The notes: generated by a model not told the origin, from the sequence alone. A stretch of 64,000 bases of DNA from Pseudomonas sp. (GCF_002796985.1 NZ_PEKX01000004.1:122071-186070); one strand, 5' to 3'. Shown: positions 17,565-26,676, numbered from the stretch's first letter. Numbers and translations: made by a program.

Positions 17565-18916
17565 GAGCGCAGCACCGCGAACAGGTCAAGCTGGACCTCC
17601 CCGAGCGTGCCGGGGACGTAAAGGGCACAGAAGCCGGACGAGAGCATCACGCGCGCCTTTGGATGGGCCAGGTCGAAGGCAAAGTACTGGTTGCCGAGGC
17701 GCATCGGAATGGCTGCCGGCACATGGCTCAGAGGCACCAGCGGAATGCCATCGAGCGCCACGTTGACCAGGTGATCGACATCATCCGGAGCTCCCACCTT
17801 GCACAGCCGGGGGAACTGGCTCTGGACTTGCGCGGCAGGCAGGCTGGAGCGCACCGACAGATAGAAATTGACGCCATCGGCATCGCGCAGGCGACCATCG
17901 TTCAATGCCACTTGCCAACGGTGCGCACTGGGCTTCTCGAGATCCAGCACGATCACACGGGATGGCAGGCTGGCTTCCAGTAGCGACGAGATCAGCCCGA
18001 ACAGCGGAGGGAACACCAACTCCAGTTGCTCATGCCGATAGCCGGGAATGGCCGCGATGTCATGCTCCAGCGAAAACGTCAGGAGGCTGCCCGCCAACTT
18101 GGCCAGCTCCCGATAGACCAGCTCCGGATGCCGCCCGGGATGCGCCAGGAGGTCAGCCAGTATGGCGTGGTAGCTGTTCAGAGCATTGAGCAGCCAGAAC
18201 AGCGAGACGTCGGCCACGGCGAAGTCGGCCATGCGCTGGTTGCTCTCGCGGCGCATACCCATGAGGCGGCTGCGCTTCGCGGCCAATTGGGTCATCAGGT
18301 TGTCCAGTTGCTCGATCAATTGAGGCTGTGCGGCGAAACTGAGCAGCGGCGGGACGAAGCGGCTATCGAGTGCCCACACGCCCTGCCCATCGCGCATGAC
18401 CCGCGCCACCGGACAGGTCAGGTACTCGGCGTTTTCATCGCTGTCCAGGCGCAAGGACAGGGCGTGCTCCAGCACCGCCATGGACTGGGCTTCGTCGCCG
18501 TAGAGATCCTGAATCTCCTTCCATTCCTGGCGATAGCGAACCGGCTGTGACGCCTTGCCTTCGCTCATCAGGCAGTTGCCGCCGTTGGCCTGCTCCAGCG
18601 GTAACGCCAGCAGCACGGTAGCGACGGAAACCTCGTCTTCGGCGAGCCGACCAAGGTCCATTGCGGGCGGCAATCTGTCGGTCCTGTCGCTGTCGATCAG
18701 CGTTCCGTCCGCCAGCCGCACCTGCAGCCGGACAGCCTTGAGCTTGCCCAGCCGCAGTGCGTCATGGTCGAACAGTGCAGCCTGTACCCCCCAGGGGTGG
18801 ATCCACGACATGTGCGCCACACACTCGTTGGTCCAGGCCTCCCAGCGTGCCTGTTGCTGGAATTGCTGCGGGGACAGCAATGCCCCCGCAGCCCATAAGG
18901 GGCGGTCGATCTTCAT
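17561..18916 (-). CDS. tssK: T6SS baseplate protein TssK
   Basis: This 451-aa protein of the VasE/TssK family begins MKIDRPLWAAGALLSPQQFQQQARW, the region where TssK proteins contact the baseplate wedge, and continues with HPWGVQAALFD. The C-terminal part (YFAFDLAHPKARVMLSSGFCALYVP) is the shoulder/head region that binds the membrane complex. TssK links the baseplate (TssF, TssG, TssE) to TssL/TssM. It lies 21 nt after tssC and overlaps tssL by ATGA. Confidence 0.94.
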   Translation of the reverse strand: MKIDRPLWAAGALLSPQQFQQQARWEAWTNECVAHMSWIHPWGVQAALFDHDALRLGKLKAVRLQVRLADGTLIDSDRTDRLPPAMDLGRLAEDEVSVATVLLALPLEQANGGNCLMSEGKASQPVRYRQEWKEIQDLYGDEAQSMAVLEHALSLRLDSDENAEYLTCPVARVMRDGQGVWALDSRFVPPLLSFAAQPQLIEQLDNLMTQLAAKRSRLMGMRRESNQRMADFAVADVSLFWLLNALNSYHAILADLLAHPGRHPELVYRELAKLAGSLLTFSLEHDIAAIPGYRHEQLELVFPPLFGLISSLLEASLPSRVIVLDLEKPSAHRWQVALNDGRLRDADGVNFYLSVRSSLPAAQVQSQFPRLCKVGAPDDVDHLVNVALDGIPLVPLSHVPAAIPMRLGNQYFAFDLAHPKARVMLSSGFCALYVPGTLGEVQLDLFAVLRS

Positions 18917-18937
18917 GAATGACTTCCGTGGCGATGC

Positions 18938-20470
18938 TTAGGCTTTCGCCTTGGGCATCTGCGAGACCAGAGACAGGTTGACGTCCATGCCTTCCACCTG
19001 GAAATGCGGGATGGCATACAGCTTCACGCGGAAGAAGCCCGGGTTGTCCTCGATGTCCTCCACTGTCACCCTGGCGTCACGCAGCGGGTGCGAAGCCTGC
19101 AGGTCGTCGCTGGGGTCGGTCATCTCGGTCACCAGGCCACGGATCCAGTTGTTCAGCTCCAGTTCGAGCAGACGACGGTCCTTGGTGGTGCCGATGTTTT
19201 CGCGCTGGATCAGTTTCAGGTAGTGGGCGATGCGCGACAGCAGGAAGATGTACGGCAGGCGCGCGTTGATCCGGCTGTTGGCGGTGGCGTCTGCGGTCTC
19301 GTAGAGCGCCGGCTTCTGCGCCGAGTTGGCGGAGAAGAAGCAGGCGTAGTCGCGGTTCTTGTAGTACGAGAGCGGGATGAAACCGAGGTTGGCGAACTCG
19401 AACTCACGGGTTTCCGGAATCATCACTTCCGACGGGATCTTCACCTGGTTCCCGGTGCCCAGGTCATACAGGTGAATTGGCAGGTCGGTGACCGCCCCGC
19501 CCGCCTGCGGACCACGGATCTGCACGCACCAGCCGTTGTTGATGAAGCTCTTCACCATGTTGCTGGCGAACGCGAAGGACGCGTTGGTCCAGAGGTACTT
19601 GTCGTGGTCTGGCCCCTTGACGCTCTCGACGTAGTTGAAGCTGCGCACCGGCACGGTATCCGGGCCATACGGCAGGCGCCCGAGTACGCGCGGCATGGTC
19701 AGGCCGATGTAGCGGGCATCATCGGAGTCACGGAAGGACTTCCACTTCAGGTATTCGGCGCGATCGAAGTAGTTGCCGATGTCCTTGATTGCCGCCACTT
19801 CTTCCATCGTTTCCTTGCCAAAGAAGGCTGGCCCGACGGCACCAATGAATGGCATGTGGGCGGCAGCAGCCACCTTGGAGATGTTGCGCAGCAGGGCGAT
19901 ATCCCGCGGACCACGGTCGAACTCGTAGTTGGAGATAGCAGCCGCGATGGGCTCGCCACCGGGTGTGTCGTATTCCTGGGTATAGGCATGGACGTACAGG
20001 CCGCTCTGGGCGATCTCGGGGGCGTCCTCGAAATCCTGTACCAAATGATCCTTGCTGATATCCAGCAACTCGATGCGCACGTTGCGGCGGAAGTCGGTCT
20101 GGTCGATCAGTGACTTGACGCCACGCCAGGTGGACTCGACGCGCTGGAAATCCGGGTGGTGCATGATCGCATCCAACTGGCGGCTGATCTGTCCATCCAG
20201 TTGTGCAATGTGCTCGTCCAGCAGGGCCTTGTCGAGGCGTTCGACCCTCTGCGACGAGCGCTTGAGCAGGTCGAGGAAGACACTGACAGCGGCAGTGACG
20301 CGCTCATCGGCGGAAACATCGGAGAGCGCATCGGTATTCTGGTAGATATCGATGTCGGTCAGCGACGTCACCGGGCTGAGGTTGATCTTGTCGAACAGCG
20401 TGGCATAGACACCCTGACCATCACGGGTCAGTACGGTGTTGCCGGCGGCGGTACTGGTTTCTACGGACAT
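18938..20470 (-). CDS. tssC: T6SS sheath large subunit TssC (VipB)
   Basis: This 510-aa sheath protein carries the EvpB/VipB features: SLIDQTDFRRNVRIELLDIS, ISNYEFDRGPRDIALL, PRVLGRLPYG and the C-terminal NPGFFRVKLYAIPHFQVEGMD. TssC and TssB form the contractile sheath. The ATG at 20470 has GAGGAG seven nt upstream; an in-frame TTG at 20485 includes that ribosome site and is less likely. Eleven nt separate it from tssB. Confidence 0.97.
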   Translation of the reverse strand: MSVETSTAAGNTVLTRDGQGVYATLFDKINLSPVTSLTDIDIYQNTDALSDVSADERVTAAVSVFLDLLKRSSQRVERLDKALLDEHIAQLDGQISRQLDAIMHHPDFQRVESTWRGVKSLIDQTDFRRNVRIELLDISKDHLVQDFEDAPEIAQSGLYVHAYTQEYDTPGGEPIAAAISNYEFDRGPRDIALLRNISKVAAAAHMPFIGAVGPAFFGKETMEEVAAIKDIGNYFDRAEYLKWKSFRDSDDARYIGLTMPRVLGRLPYGPDTVPVRSFNYVESVKGPDHDKYLWTNASFAFASNMVKSFINNGWCVQIRGPQAGGAVTDLPIHLYDLGTGNQVKIPSEVMIPETREFEFANLGFIPLSYYKNRDYACFFSANSAQKPALYETADATANSRINARLPYIFLLSRIAHYLKLIQRENIGTTKDRRLLELELNNWIRGLVTEMTDPSDDLQASHPLRDARVTVEDIEDNPGFFRVKLYAIPHFQVEGMDVNLSLVSQMPKAKA

Positions 20471-20481
20471 GTCATCTCTCC

Positions 20482-20991
20482 TCAATGTTTTGCGTCGTCG
20501 TGCGGAGCCAGTGCGGCCAGTTCGGCGCGCAGCTCGCTGCTCAGGGCGTCATCCTTGAGGATGCGCTCCAGCTCACGGCGGAAAGTGACGTTGTCCAGGA
20601 GGTTCGACTTGAGGTCGCGCAGCAAGTTGCGCATTGCCAGCAGTGCGCGCAGCTCAGGCAACTGGCGGGCAACCTGTTCGGGCTCGAAGTCCTTTATGTG
20701 GCGGAAAGTGAGTTCGACGCTGGCATCGGATCCATCGTTGGCCAATGTATTGGGAACCGCCAGTTTCAGGCTGGGATGAAACTCCTCCAACACACTATTG
20801 AAGTTATTCTTGTTGATATTGACCTTGCTGCGCTCCGACAGTGGCCGGTGCTCCCGGCCGTCACTGTAATCACCCAGCATCAGCAATTTCAGCGGCAATT
20901 CAACTTTCTTTTGTGCGCCACCAGTATGCAGGTCAAGCTTTATGTTGACGCGAGCCTTTGGAACTTCATTCTGGAAACTATCGGACGCCAT
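20482..20991 (-). CDS. tssB: T6SS sheath small subunit TssB (VipA)
   Basis: About 169 aa. VipA features are ARVNIKLDLHTGGAQKKVELPLK split over residues 13-37, LMLGDYSD, the SERSKVNINKNNFN segment, and a helical C terminus (LRDLKSNLLDNVTFRRELERILKD). It is the first gene of the visible T6SS operon, so its promoter must lie in 20992-21471. The ATG at 20991 has AGGG about 6 nt upstream; GTG at 20997 is an in-frame alternative two codons earlier. Confidence 0.96.
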   Translation of the reverse strand: MASDSFQNEVPKARVNIKLDLHTGGAQKKVELPLKLLMLGDYSDGREHRPLSERSKVNINKNNFNSVLEEFHPSLKLAVPNTLANDGSDASVELTFRHIKDFEPEQVARQLPELRALLAMRNLLRDLKSNLLDNVTFRRELERILKDDALSSELRAELAALAPHDDAKH

Positions 20992-21471
20992 AATCACCCT
21001 GCCTTACAATCCCTTTGTTAATGCAAGCACGCACCGCGATCAGCATTAGAAATGCTGACCGATATACGCGACGAATCGGAAACTGGAGTCACCTCAAACG
21101 TCTGAACTATTAATCAGATGCCCTGGCAATCCCATAAGACCTGCCTGAAATATTCAGACTTTCAAAAACCCATAACCACACTCTTTCCGTCGAAAACCGT
21201 TCAAGACTGCCATGAACTTTTCTTAATTCAATCCTACCTACGAGGGTTAAATACATTTAGGAAATCGCCTACACCTCGGGATATGGAATCGCTTCGAACA
21301 AGTAGAGTTTCAAACTCCTGGGAGACAATTTGCCGCAAGAAAAATCAGCACTGCTCAGTTTTCAACCGAAGAGACTGAGCCAATATCTCGCCCGGATCAG
21401 TTCGAGCAGAATCCACCACCCAGTCACTACCTTGCCGACGACAACGGCTCAGCAACAAGCACCACTCTGCC
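20992..21471. other. Gene-free leader region of the T6SS operon
   Basis: About 480 nt, noticeably more AT-rich than the flanking genes. It must contain the minus-strand promoter for tssB. I found no convincing -35/-10 pair. A minus-strand match near 21024-21040 (GGTGCGTGCTTGC) resembles a sigma-54 -24/-12 element but has a 9-nt rather than a 10-nt spacing between GG and GC. Short plus-strand frames here show no recognisable protein. Confidence 0.5.
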
Positions 21472-21768
21472 GTGTTCATGCACGGCAACACGCCGCTGAC
21501 CGAACGCCTCCTCAAGCCTGCACTGGTGGACACCGAAACCGACATGCGCGAGATGCCGCTGTACGTGACGACCCTGCCGCAGCGCTTCAGCGACTACGGC
21601 GGCACGCTGCTGAAGATCATCCGGGCGCTGCTGAACATCGTCATCCTCGCCAGCGGCCTGTACCTGTGGCTCGGCCAACGTCGCACGTCCATCGAGAAGC
21701 GCCTGGCGGAACGGGATTCCGGCGGTCTGGCGACAGAGGTCAAGGCATGGGACGCGGACTCTGGATGA
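21472..21768 (+). pseudogene. C-terminal remnant of a PepSY-associated TM (PiuB-like) iron-uptake protein
   Basis: The 98-codon frame matches only the end of PepSY-TM family proteins: HGNTPLTERLLKPALVDTET, DMREMPLYVTTLPQ, then SDYGGTLLKIIRALLNIV and a final membrane helix LASGLYLWLGQRR. The intact family is about 370-500 aa with four membrane helices, so roughly three quarters of the gene is missing. The missing part would lie toward the T6SS cluster. This suggests a deletion or that the T6SS region was inserted beside it. The family is typically encoded next to TonB-dependent siderophore receptors. Confidence 0.7.
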
Positions 21769-21938
21769 TCTTCCGCTGGCCCGTCGCCCTGGCCTTGCTG
21801 AGCACCTTCGGGCTGCTCTCGGTCCTATTGGGCAATGGAGTTTTCGACATGCTGTCGTGGATTTCCCTTGGTGTTCCGCTGCTGCTGATCGTCTTTGTAG
21901 GGATGAGAATGCCCCGTCGTCCCAAGGAGCCCCGCTGA
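21747..21938 (+). CDS. Small two-TM membrane protein of an iron-uptake-type operon
   Basis: This protein of about 63 aa has two hydrophobic helices (residues about 9-28 and 33-52) and a basic tail (RMPRRPKEPR). GAGG lies 8 nt before the ATG at 21747; the ATG at 21765 overlaps the stop of the PepSY remnant as ATGA and is an equally good start. Proteins of this size and pattern often sit between PepSY-TM genes and MFS genes in Pseudomonas siderophore loci. Function unknown. Confidence 0.55.
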   Translation: MGRGLWMIFRWPVALALLSTFGLLSVLLGNGVFDMLSWISLGVPLLLIVFVGMRMPRRPKEPR

Positions 21939-21939
21939 A

Positions 21940-23136
21940 ATGACCGCCATGCCGCCCCAGGCGCCTACCCTCAACCTTCGCCCGCTGATGTTCGAGACCT
22001 TTGTCTGCACGGTGGCGGTGATGTCCTTCGTCGCGCTGATCGGCCCGGTCGCGCGCACCCTGGGCCTGGCTCCCTGGCAGGCGGGAATGACGGTGACTGT
22101 CGGCGGCATCGCCTGGATGCTCATGGCGCGTGTCTGGGGTATCGCCAGTGACCGCCTTGGCCGCCGCCGCGTGCTGCTCAGCGGCCTGGCCGGCTTCGCG
22201 GTGACCTATGCGCTACTCTGCGCCTTCATGGCAGTGGCACTGAATACCTCGATGCCGCCGTTGCCGGCCTTCATCGGCATCGTCGCGCTGCGCGGGCTGG
22301 CGGGAGGTTTCTATGCCGCCGTTCCGGCCTGCTCGGCGGCACTGGTAGCCGACCAGGTGAGCGCGGACAAGCGCGCCTCGGCCATGGCCGGGTTGGGGGC
22401 GGCCAGCGCCGTAGGCATGGTGATTGGCCCAAGCTTCGCTGGCCTGCTGGCCATGCTCGGCCTAGCGCTGCCGCTGCTGCTCACTTGCCTGCTGCCGCTA
22501 CTGGCCTTCGCCGTCTTGTGGAGATGGCTGCCTAATAGCCAACGCGTCAGCGAGCGCAAGGGCTCGGTCCTGGCGATCACCGACAAGCGCCTGCGCCGCT
22601 CGCTGACCCTGGGCTTCATCGCCATGGTTTGCGTGACCGTGGCGCAAATGACCGTCGGTTTTTTCGCCCTCGATCGCCTGCAACTACCGCCCGCCGATGC
22701 CGCCCGCGTCGCCGGCATCGCGCTCACGTCGGTAGGCGTGGCGCTGATCTGCGCGCAGATGCTGGTGCGCAAGCTGGAGTGGGCGCCGCTGCGCCTGATT
22801 GGCGTGGGCGGCAGCGTCTCCGCGCTGGGCTTCGCTACGGTGTGCTTCGCCGTGGCGCCTTGGATGCTCTACGCCTCCTGCTTCGTCGCTGCCGCCGGCA
22901 TGGGCTGGGTCTTCCCGGCCGTCTCGGCGCTCAACGCCAACGCCGTGGAAGCCGATGAGCAAGGCGCTGCCGCTGGCAGCCTGGTGGCCGTGCACGGCCT
23001 GGGCATGATCAGCGGCCCGCTGCTGGGCACCCTGCTGCACCAGGTGGACAGCCGCGCGCCCTATGTACTGGTCGCCGCGCTGCTGCTGTTCGGCGTCGCC
23101 TGGACCGTGCTACCGCGCAAGGGCGCCGCTGCATGA
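21940..23136 (+). CDS. MFS transporter
   Basis: This 398-aa, about 12-TM major facilitator protein has the loop 2-3 motif GIASDRLGRRRVLL, a proline/glycine-rich TM5 (GMVIGPSFAGLL) typical of drug/H+ antiporters, and a second-half GVALICAQMLVRK. Exporters of this type follow PepSY/small-protein pairs in siderophore loci, so siderophore efflux or uptake is possible but only by context. It begins 1 nt after the preceding stop. No iron-regulatory site is evident. Confidence 0.85.
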   Translation: MTAMPPQAPTLNLRPLMFETFVCTVAVMSFVALIGPVARTLGLAPWQAGMTVTVGGIAWMLMARVWGIASDRLGRRRVLLSGLAGFAVTYALLCAFMAVALNTSMPPLPAFIGIVALRGLAGGFYAAVPACSAALVADQVSADKRASAMAGLGAASAVGMVIGPSFAGLLAMLGLALPLLLTCLLPLLAFAVLWRWLPNSQRVSERKGSVLAITDKRLRRSLTLGFIAMVCVTVAQMTVGFFALDRLQLPPADAARVAGIALTSVGVALICAQMLVRKLEWAPLRLIGVGGSVSALGFATVCFAVAPWMLYASCFVAAAGMGWVFPAVSALNANAVEADEQGAAAGSLVAVHGLGMISGPLLGTLLHQVDSRAPYVLVAALLLFGVAWTVLPRKGAAA

Positions 23137-23327
23137 CTCTTGCCGACATCCTGCTGCTGGCCCTGCTCTCCATCGCATTGCTTGGTTGGTGGCTGCGGCG
23201 TCGGCCCTTGACGTTCGTCGCCAATCCTGCGCGGTCTGCCACCCTCTGTTTGGCGAGCAGACAGCCATCGCGGACAGAGTCAGCTCCTACATGGGAGGCA
23301 CCGGCGCAAATCCAGCCCTCTCCCTGA
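23133..23327 (+). CDS. Short open frame after the MFS gene, possibly a truncated small membrane protein
   Basis: The ATG overlaps the MFS stop (ATGA) and encodes one convincing hydrophobic helix (MTLADILLLALLSIALLGWW) plus RRRP. After about 30 residues the frame runs into the repeat-containing intergenic DNA and looks non-coding. It may be the start of a small coupled membrane protein cut by the following repeat region. Confidence 0.35.
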   Translation: MTLADILLLALLSIALLGWWLRRRPLTFVANPARSATLCLASRQPSRTESAPTWEAPAQIQPSP

Positions 23328-23424
23328 AGGGAGAGAGCGCTGCCCGTGCCAGATGACGCCTGGGTCTCAACCTGCACCAAACGGTCCCCTCTCCCGCTTG
23401 CGGGAGAGGGCTAGGGAGAGGGGC
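23318..23424. repeat. Two related CCTCTCCC/GGGAGAGG inverted repeats
   Basis: Two hairpins with shared arm sequence lie between convergent genes. The first has CTCTCCC-TGAA-GGGAGAG (23318-23335); the second has CCCTCTCCCG-CTTG-CGGGAGAGGG (23387-23410) followed by CTAGGGAGAGGGGC. They belong to a widespread class of proteobacterial intergenic palindromes and may also stop transcription from both sides. The surrounding 23137-23499 holds no other gene I can support. Confidence 0.7.
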
Positions 23425-23499
23425 TTCTGATCTTGCAGGAACAGACTCCTTCCGCGATTTTCCCACCCCAGGCCCCACTCCTGGCGATGGTTGCTGGGC

Positions 23500-24273
23500 T
23501 CAGGCATGCCAGCAGCGATACCAGCCGTCCTGCTCGGTGACCTTCAGCGGCGCCTGGTACAACGCCGACAGGTGCTCGCTGGTGAGAATCTCGGCCTTAG
23601 GCCCATCGGCCACCACCCTGCCGTCAGCGATCAACACCACGCGTTCGATCTCCGGGATGATCTCGTCGAGGTGGTGGGTAGTGATAATCATCGCGTGCTC
23701 CGGGCCGCAGAAGCGCCGCAGCAAGGTGAGCATCTGCAGGCTGGCGCCCATGTCCAGGCCGTTGGCCGGCTCGTCGAGGATCAGCGCGCGCGGTTCGTGG
23801 ATCAGCGCCCGGGCCAGCAGCAGGCGACGCTTCTGGCCGGTGGACAGGCGCTGAAACATGCGTTCGGCATAGCCGTCCATCTCCACTGTGGCGAGCAGCT
23901 CGTGGGCTTTCTCGACCTGCTCCGACGTCGGCTGCAGGTGGCCGTGGCTGCCAATAGCGCCGAAGAAGCCGGAGATCACCACGTCCAGCGCCTGGGTGAA
24001 GGGTGTGTAGTCTTCCTGCAGGTCCTGGGAGACGAAGCCGATGCGGCTGCGCAAATCCCACAGGGTGACGTTCTGCAGGCCGAACAGGTCCAGCGAACTA
24101 TCGGGGCGGTCGACCGGATAGAGTTCACGGCTGATCAGTTTGAGCAGCGTGCTCTTGCCGGCGCCATTGGGGCCGAGGATGGCGACCTTCTCGCCTTCGC
24201 CGATGTACAGGGAGAAGCCATCCAGTACGCGGGTCTGCTGCTGGTAGGCTGTGACATTGTTGAAATCGATCAT
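23500..24273 (-). CDS. ABC transporter ATP-binding protein
   Basis: This 257-aa single-domain ATPase has Walker A GPNGAGKST, Q-loop FVSQD, signature LSTGQKRR, Walker B ALILDEP followed by ANGLD, and the H-loop ITTHH. The signature is LSTGQ rather than LSGGQ. No permease or binding-protein gene is adjacent, so the substrate and partner are unknown. It could be a stand-alone ABC protein of the ModF/YlmA kind. Confidence 0.88.
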   Translation of the reverse strand: MIDFNNVTAYQQQTRVLDGFSLYIGEGEKVAILGPNGAGKSTLLKLISRELYPVDRPDSSLDLFGLQNVTLWDLRSRIGFVSQDLQEDYTPFTQALDVVISGFFGAIGSHGHLQPTSEQVEKAHELLATVEMDGYAERMFQRLSTGQKRRLLLARALIHEPRALILDEPANGLDMGASLQMLTLLRRFCGPEHAMIITTHHLDEIIPEIERVVLIADGRVVADGPKAEILTSEHLSALYQAPLKVTEQDGWYRCWHA

Positions 24274-24414
24274 GGAAGGGTCAGCTGACAGCGAAAAATG
24301 AGAACCTCTTCTACCATGCTCAGCCCATCAGGGCAGCCACTTCGCACTTAAGCAGACGCTAACCTGACTTTGCCAGCGTGCCGGAAGTCCCACCTGACCA
24401 GGGGTGTAAAGCCA

Positions 24415-24756
24415 ATGAACAGACCGACTTCCCCCACGCTGGACGATGATATCTGCGTCCACATCTTCTCCGTCTCCGCCACCATGGTCGGGGTCTGCCT
24501 GACGGTGATCGGCATCATCCGGGTGGTGGTCACCCTACGTCATCAGAACCTGATCTTCGACGACCTGGTGGCGGTGAACCTGCTGTTCTACCTCGTCGCG
24601 GCCTTCTGCTCCTACTGGAGCCTGCGCACCCACCGCCTGAGGCGGGGGCGGCGGATGCTGCATGTGGCCGACACGACGTTCCTCATCGCGCTCGTCTTCA
24701 CCGCGATCAATGCCGCGGGCATCACCTGGATGATCTCCGTCTACCCCGGCCAATGA
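24415..24756 (+). CDS. Small three-TM membrane protein, unknown function
   Basis: This 113-aa protein has hydrophobic segments near residues 19-38, 49-66 and 86-106 and an acidic start (TSPTLDDDICVH). No family is recognised. The ATG at 24415 is preferred over an earlier in-frame ATG at 24370 because the upstream extension is basic and lacks a ribosome site. It converges on the thioesterase gene with a 16-nt gap. Confidence 0.7.
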   Translation: MNRPTSPTLDDDICVHIFSVSATMVGVCLTVIGIIRVVVTLRHQNLIFDDLVAVNLLFYLVAAFCSYWSLRTHRLRRGRRMLHVADTTFLIALVFTAINAAGITWMISVYPGQ

Positions 24757-24772
24757 TCCAACATGAGACGGC

Positions 24773-25204
24773 TCAGGGAATCAACTGGTGCAACGCCCGA
24801 CGCAGGCCTTCCGGCAGGTTCACTGGCCGGCGTGTTTCGTGATCGACATAGACATGGACGAAATGCCCCTGCGCCGCAGCCTCGCGCTCGCCCTCACGGA
24901 ACAGGCCGATTTCATAGCGCACGCTTGACGAGCCCAGTTTGGTCACCCGCAACCCGGCATCCACCACATCGGGGAAGGCAATGGGTTGAAAGTAGTTGCA
25001 CTGGGTCTCCACCACCAGGCCGATGACCTCGCCGCCTGCAAAATCCAGCACGCCTTTGCGCATCAGGTACTCGTTCACCACGGTGTCGAAGTAGCTGTAG
25101 TAATTGACGTTGTTGACGTGACCATAGACGTCGTTGTCCATCCACCGAGTCGGGATGGCGAGGTAGTGGCGGTAGCTTTCACGAAGGGTGGCGACGGGTT
25201 TCAT
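24773..25204 (-). CDS. Acyl-CoA thioesterase (4HBT/YbgC type)
   Basis: This 143-aa hotdog-fold protein has RWMDNDVYGHVNN near residue 20, the catalytic Asp/Tyr-x-His loop of 4-hydroxybenzoyl-CoA thioesterase-like enzymes, then YYSYFDTVVNEYL. It hydrolyses small acyl-CoAs in the family; the substrate is unknown here. It is last in the minus-strand set after the sulfatase and HisD-like genes, though a strong hairpin lies in the 82-nt gap, so it may be transcribed separately or at a reduced level. Confidence 0.85.
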   Translation of the reverse strand: MKPVATLRESYRHYLAIPTRWMDNDVYGHVNNVNYYSYFDTVVNEYLMRKGVLDFAGGEVIGLVVETQCNYFQPIAFPDVVDAGLRVTKLGSSSVRYEIGLFREGEREAAAQGHFVHVYVDHETRRPVNLPEGLRRALHQLIP

Positions 25205-25251
25205 GGGAGTCACTCTGAGCAGACGATGGGGATGGGTCTCGGCGGAACGTT

Positions 25252-25278
25252 CCGGATGCCTGCACCGCAGGCATCCGG
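25252..25278. terminator. Hairpin between the HisD-like and thioesterase genes
   Basis: A perfect 12-bp stem (arms 25252-25263 and 25267-25278) with a 3-nt loop lies just past the end of the HisD-like gene. There is no T run, so it may be a processing or attenuating hairpin rather than a full intrinsic terminator. Confidence 0.6.
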
Positions 25279-25286
25279 GCTCACAC

Positions 25287-26573
25287 TCAGGCCGTCGCCT
25301 TGCCGTATCGACGGACGCGGATATCGGCCTGTTCCTTGTGCCCGGCAAAGCCTTCCAGGGCGCACAGGCGCGAGCAGTACTCGCCTACCAGAGCCGAGGC
25401 CTCGTCGGTAAGTACGCGCTGATAGGTGCAGGTCTTGATGAACTTGCCGACCCACAGCCCACCGGTGTAGCGCGCGGCCTTGCTGGTAGGCAGGGTGTGG
25501 TTGGTGCCAATGACCTTGTCGCCGTAGGAGACGTTGGTGCGCGGGCCGAGGAACAGCGCGCCATAGTTGGTCATGTGCTTGAGGAAGTAGTCCGGGTCGC
25601 GGGTCATCACCTGGACGTGCTCGGAGGCGATGCGGTCAGCTTCGCGGATCATTTCATCCACAGAGTCGCAGAGGATGATCTCGCCGTATTCTTCCCAGGC
25701 CACGCGGGCAATCGGCGCGGTTTCCAGCACGGCCAGCTGGCGTTCGATCTCCGCCGGCACGGCACGGGCCAGCGCCTCGCAGTTGGTCAGCAGGATCGCC
25801 GGCGAGTTGGGGCCGTGCTCGGCCTGCCCGAGCAGGTCGGCGACCGCCAGTTCGGCGTCGCAGGTGTCGTCGGCAATGATCAGGGTTTCGGTCGGCCCGG
25901 CCAGCAGGTCGATGCCCACGCGGCCGAACAACTGGCGCTTGGCCTCAGCGACGAAGGCGTTACCCGGCCCGACGATCATGTCCACTGGGGCGATGCTCTC
26001 GGTGCCCAGGGCCATTGCGGCGATGGCCTGCACGCCGCCCACGCAGTAGATCTCGTCGGCGCCGGCCAGGTGCATGGCGGCGACGATGGCCGGCGACGGC
26101 TTGCCATTGAACGGCGGCGCGGCGGCGATGACGCGCTTGACCCCAGCGACCTTGGCGGTCAGCACGCTCATGTGCGCCGAGGCCACCAGCGGGTACTTGC
26201 CGCCAGGAATGTAGCAGCCGACGCTGTTGACCGGGATGTTCCTGTGGCCCAGTACCACGCCCGGCAGGGTTTCCACCTCGACGTCGCGAAGCGCATCGCG
26301 CTGTACCTGGGCGAAGCGGCGGACCTGGGCCTGAGCGAAACGGATGTCCTCGAGCGTTTCCGCCGATAGCGACGCCACACAGGCATCGATTTCTGCCTGG
26401 CTCAGGCGAAAGCTCTGCGGCGCCCACTTGTCGAAGCGCTCGGAGTACTCCCGAACAGCCAGGTCACCACGCTCGGTGATGTCGGCGAGGATCGAGGAAA
26501 CGGTGTCGCGCACCTGCGCATTGATTTCCGACTTCACTTGCTGCGGTTTGGAGTGCTTCAGATGTTTGACCAT
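25287..26573 (-). CDS. Histidinol-dehydrogenase-family enzyme (HisD/HpsN-like)
   Basis: This 428-aa zinc/NAD-dependent alcohol dehydrogenase belongs to the HisD superfamily. Features are CYIPGGKYPL, GVQAIAAMALGTESI, VGPGNAFVAEAKRQLFGRVGIDLLAGP (split), GQAEHGP with the Gln and His zinc ligands, GTNHTLPT with a preceding YGDK Asp, and the C-terminal EGFAGHKE His. The N terminus (MVKHLKHSK) and the absence of his genes argue for a catabolic paralogue, like HpsN of sulfopropanediol breakdown, rather than histidine biosynthesis. The sulfatase immediately upstream in the same direction fits a sulfur-linked or sulfate-ester substrate, but the actual substrate is an inference. Confidence 0.85.
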   Translation of the reverse strand: MVKHLKHSKPQQVKSEINAQVRDTVSSILADITERGDLAVREYSERFDKWAPQSFRLSQAEIDACVASLSAETLEDIRFAQAQVRRFAQVQRDALRDVEVETLPGVVLGHRNIPVNSVGCYIPGGKYPLVASAHMSVLTAKVAGVKRVIAAAPPFNGKPSPAIVAAMHLAGADEIYCVGGVQAIAAMALGTESIAPVDMIVGPGNAFVAEAKRQLFGRVGIDLLAGPTETLIIADDTCDAELAVADLLGQAEHGPNSPAILLTNCEALARAVPAEIERQLAVLETAPIARVAWEEYGEIILCDSVDEMIREADRIASEHVQVMTRDPDYFLKHMTNYGALFLGPRTNVSYGDKVIGTNHTLPTSKAARYTGGLWVGKFIKTCTYQRVLTDEASALVGEYCSRLCALEGFAGHKEQADIRVRRYGKATA

Positions 26574-26676
26574 ATCGATTACCTGCTGGGGCGGATGACG
26601 GTTATTGCGCAGACGAGCACCACCACCGCGCGGCCCTTGGGCTACGCGTGGAGGTGTGATCAGACGCGGAAGGAAA

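Noticed and set aside
21024..21040. Sigma-54-like -24/-12 element upstream of tssB on the minus strand.
   Set aside because: The GG to GC spacing is 9 nt instead of 10 and the -24 box is a poor match, so I do not call it a promoter.
21330..21746. Plus-strand frame upstream of and fused to the small membrane protein.
   Set aside because: The sequence is His/Arg/Pro-rich and overlaps the PepSY remnant in another frame; only the last 63 codons look like a protein.
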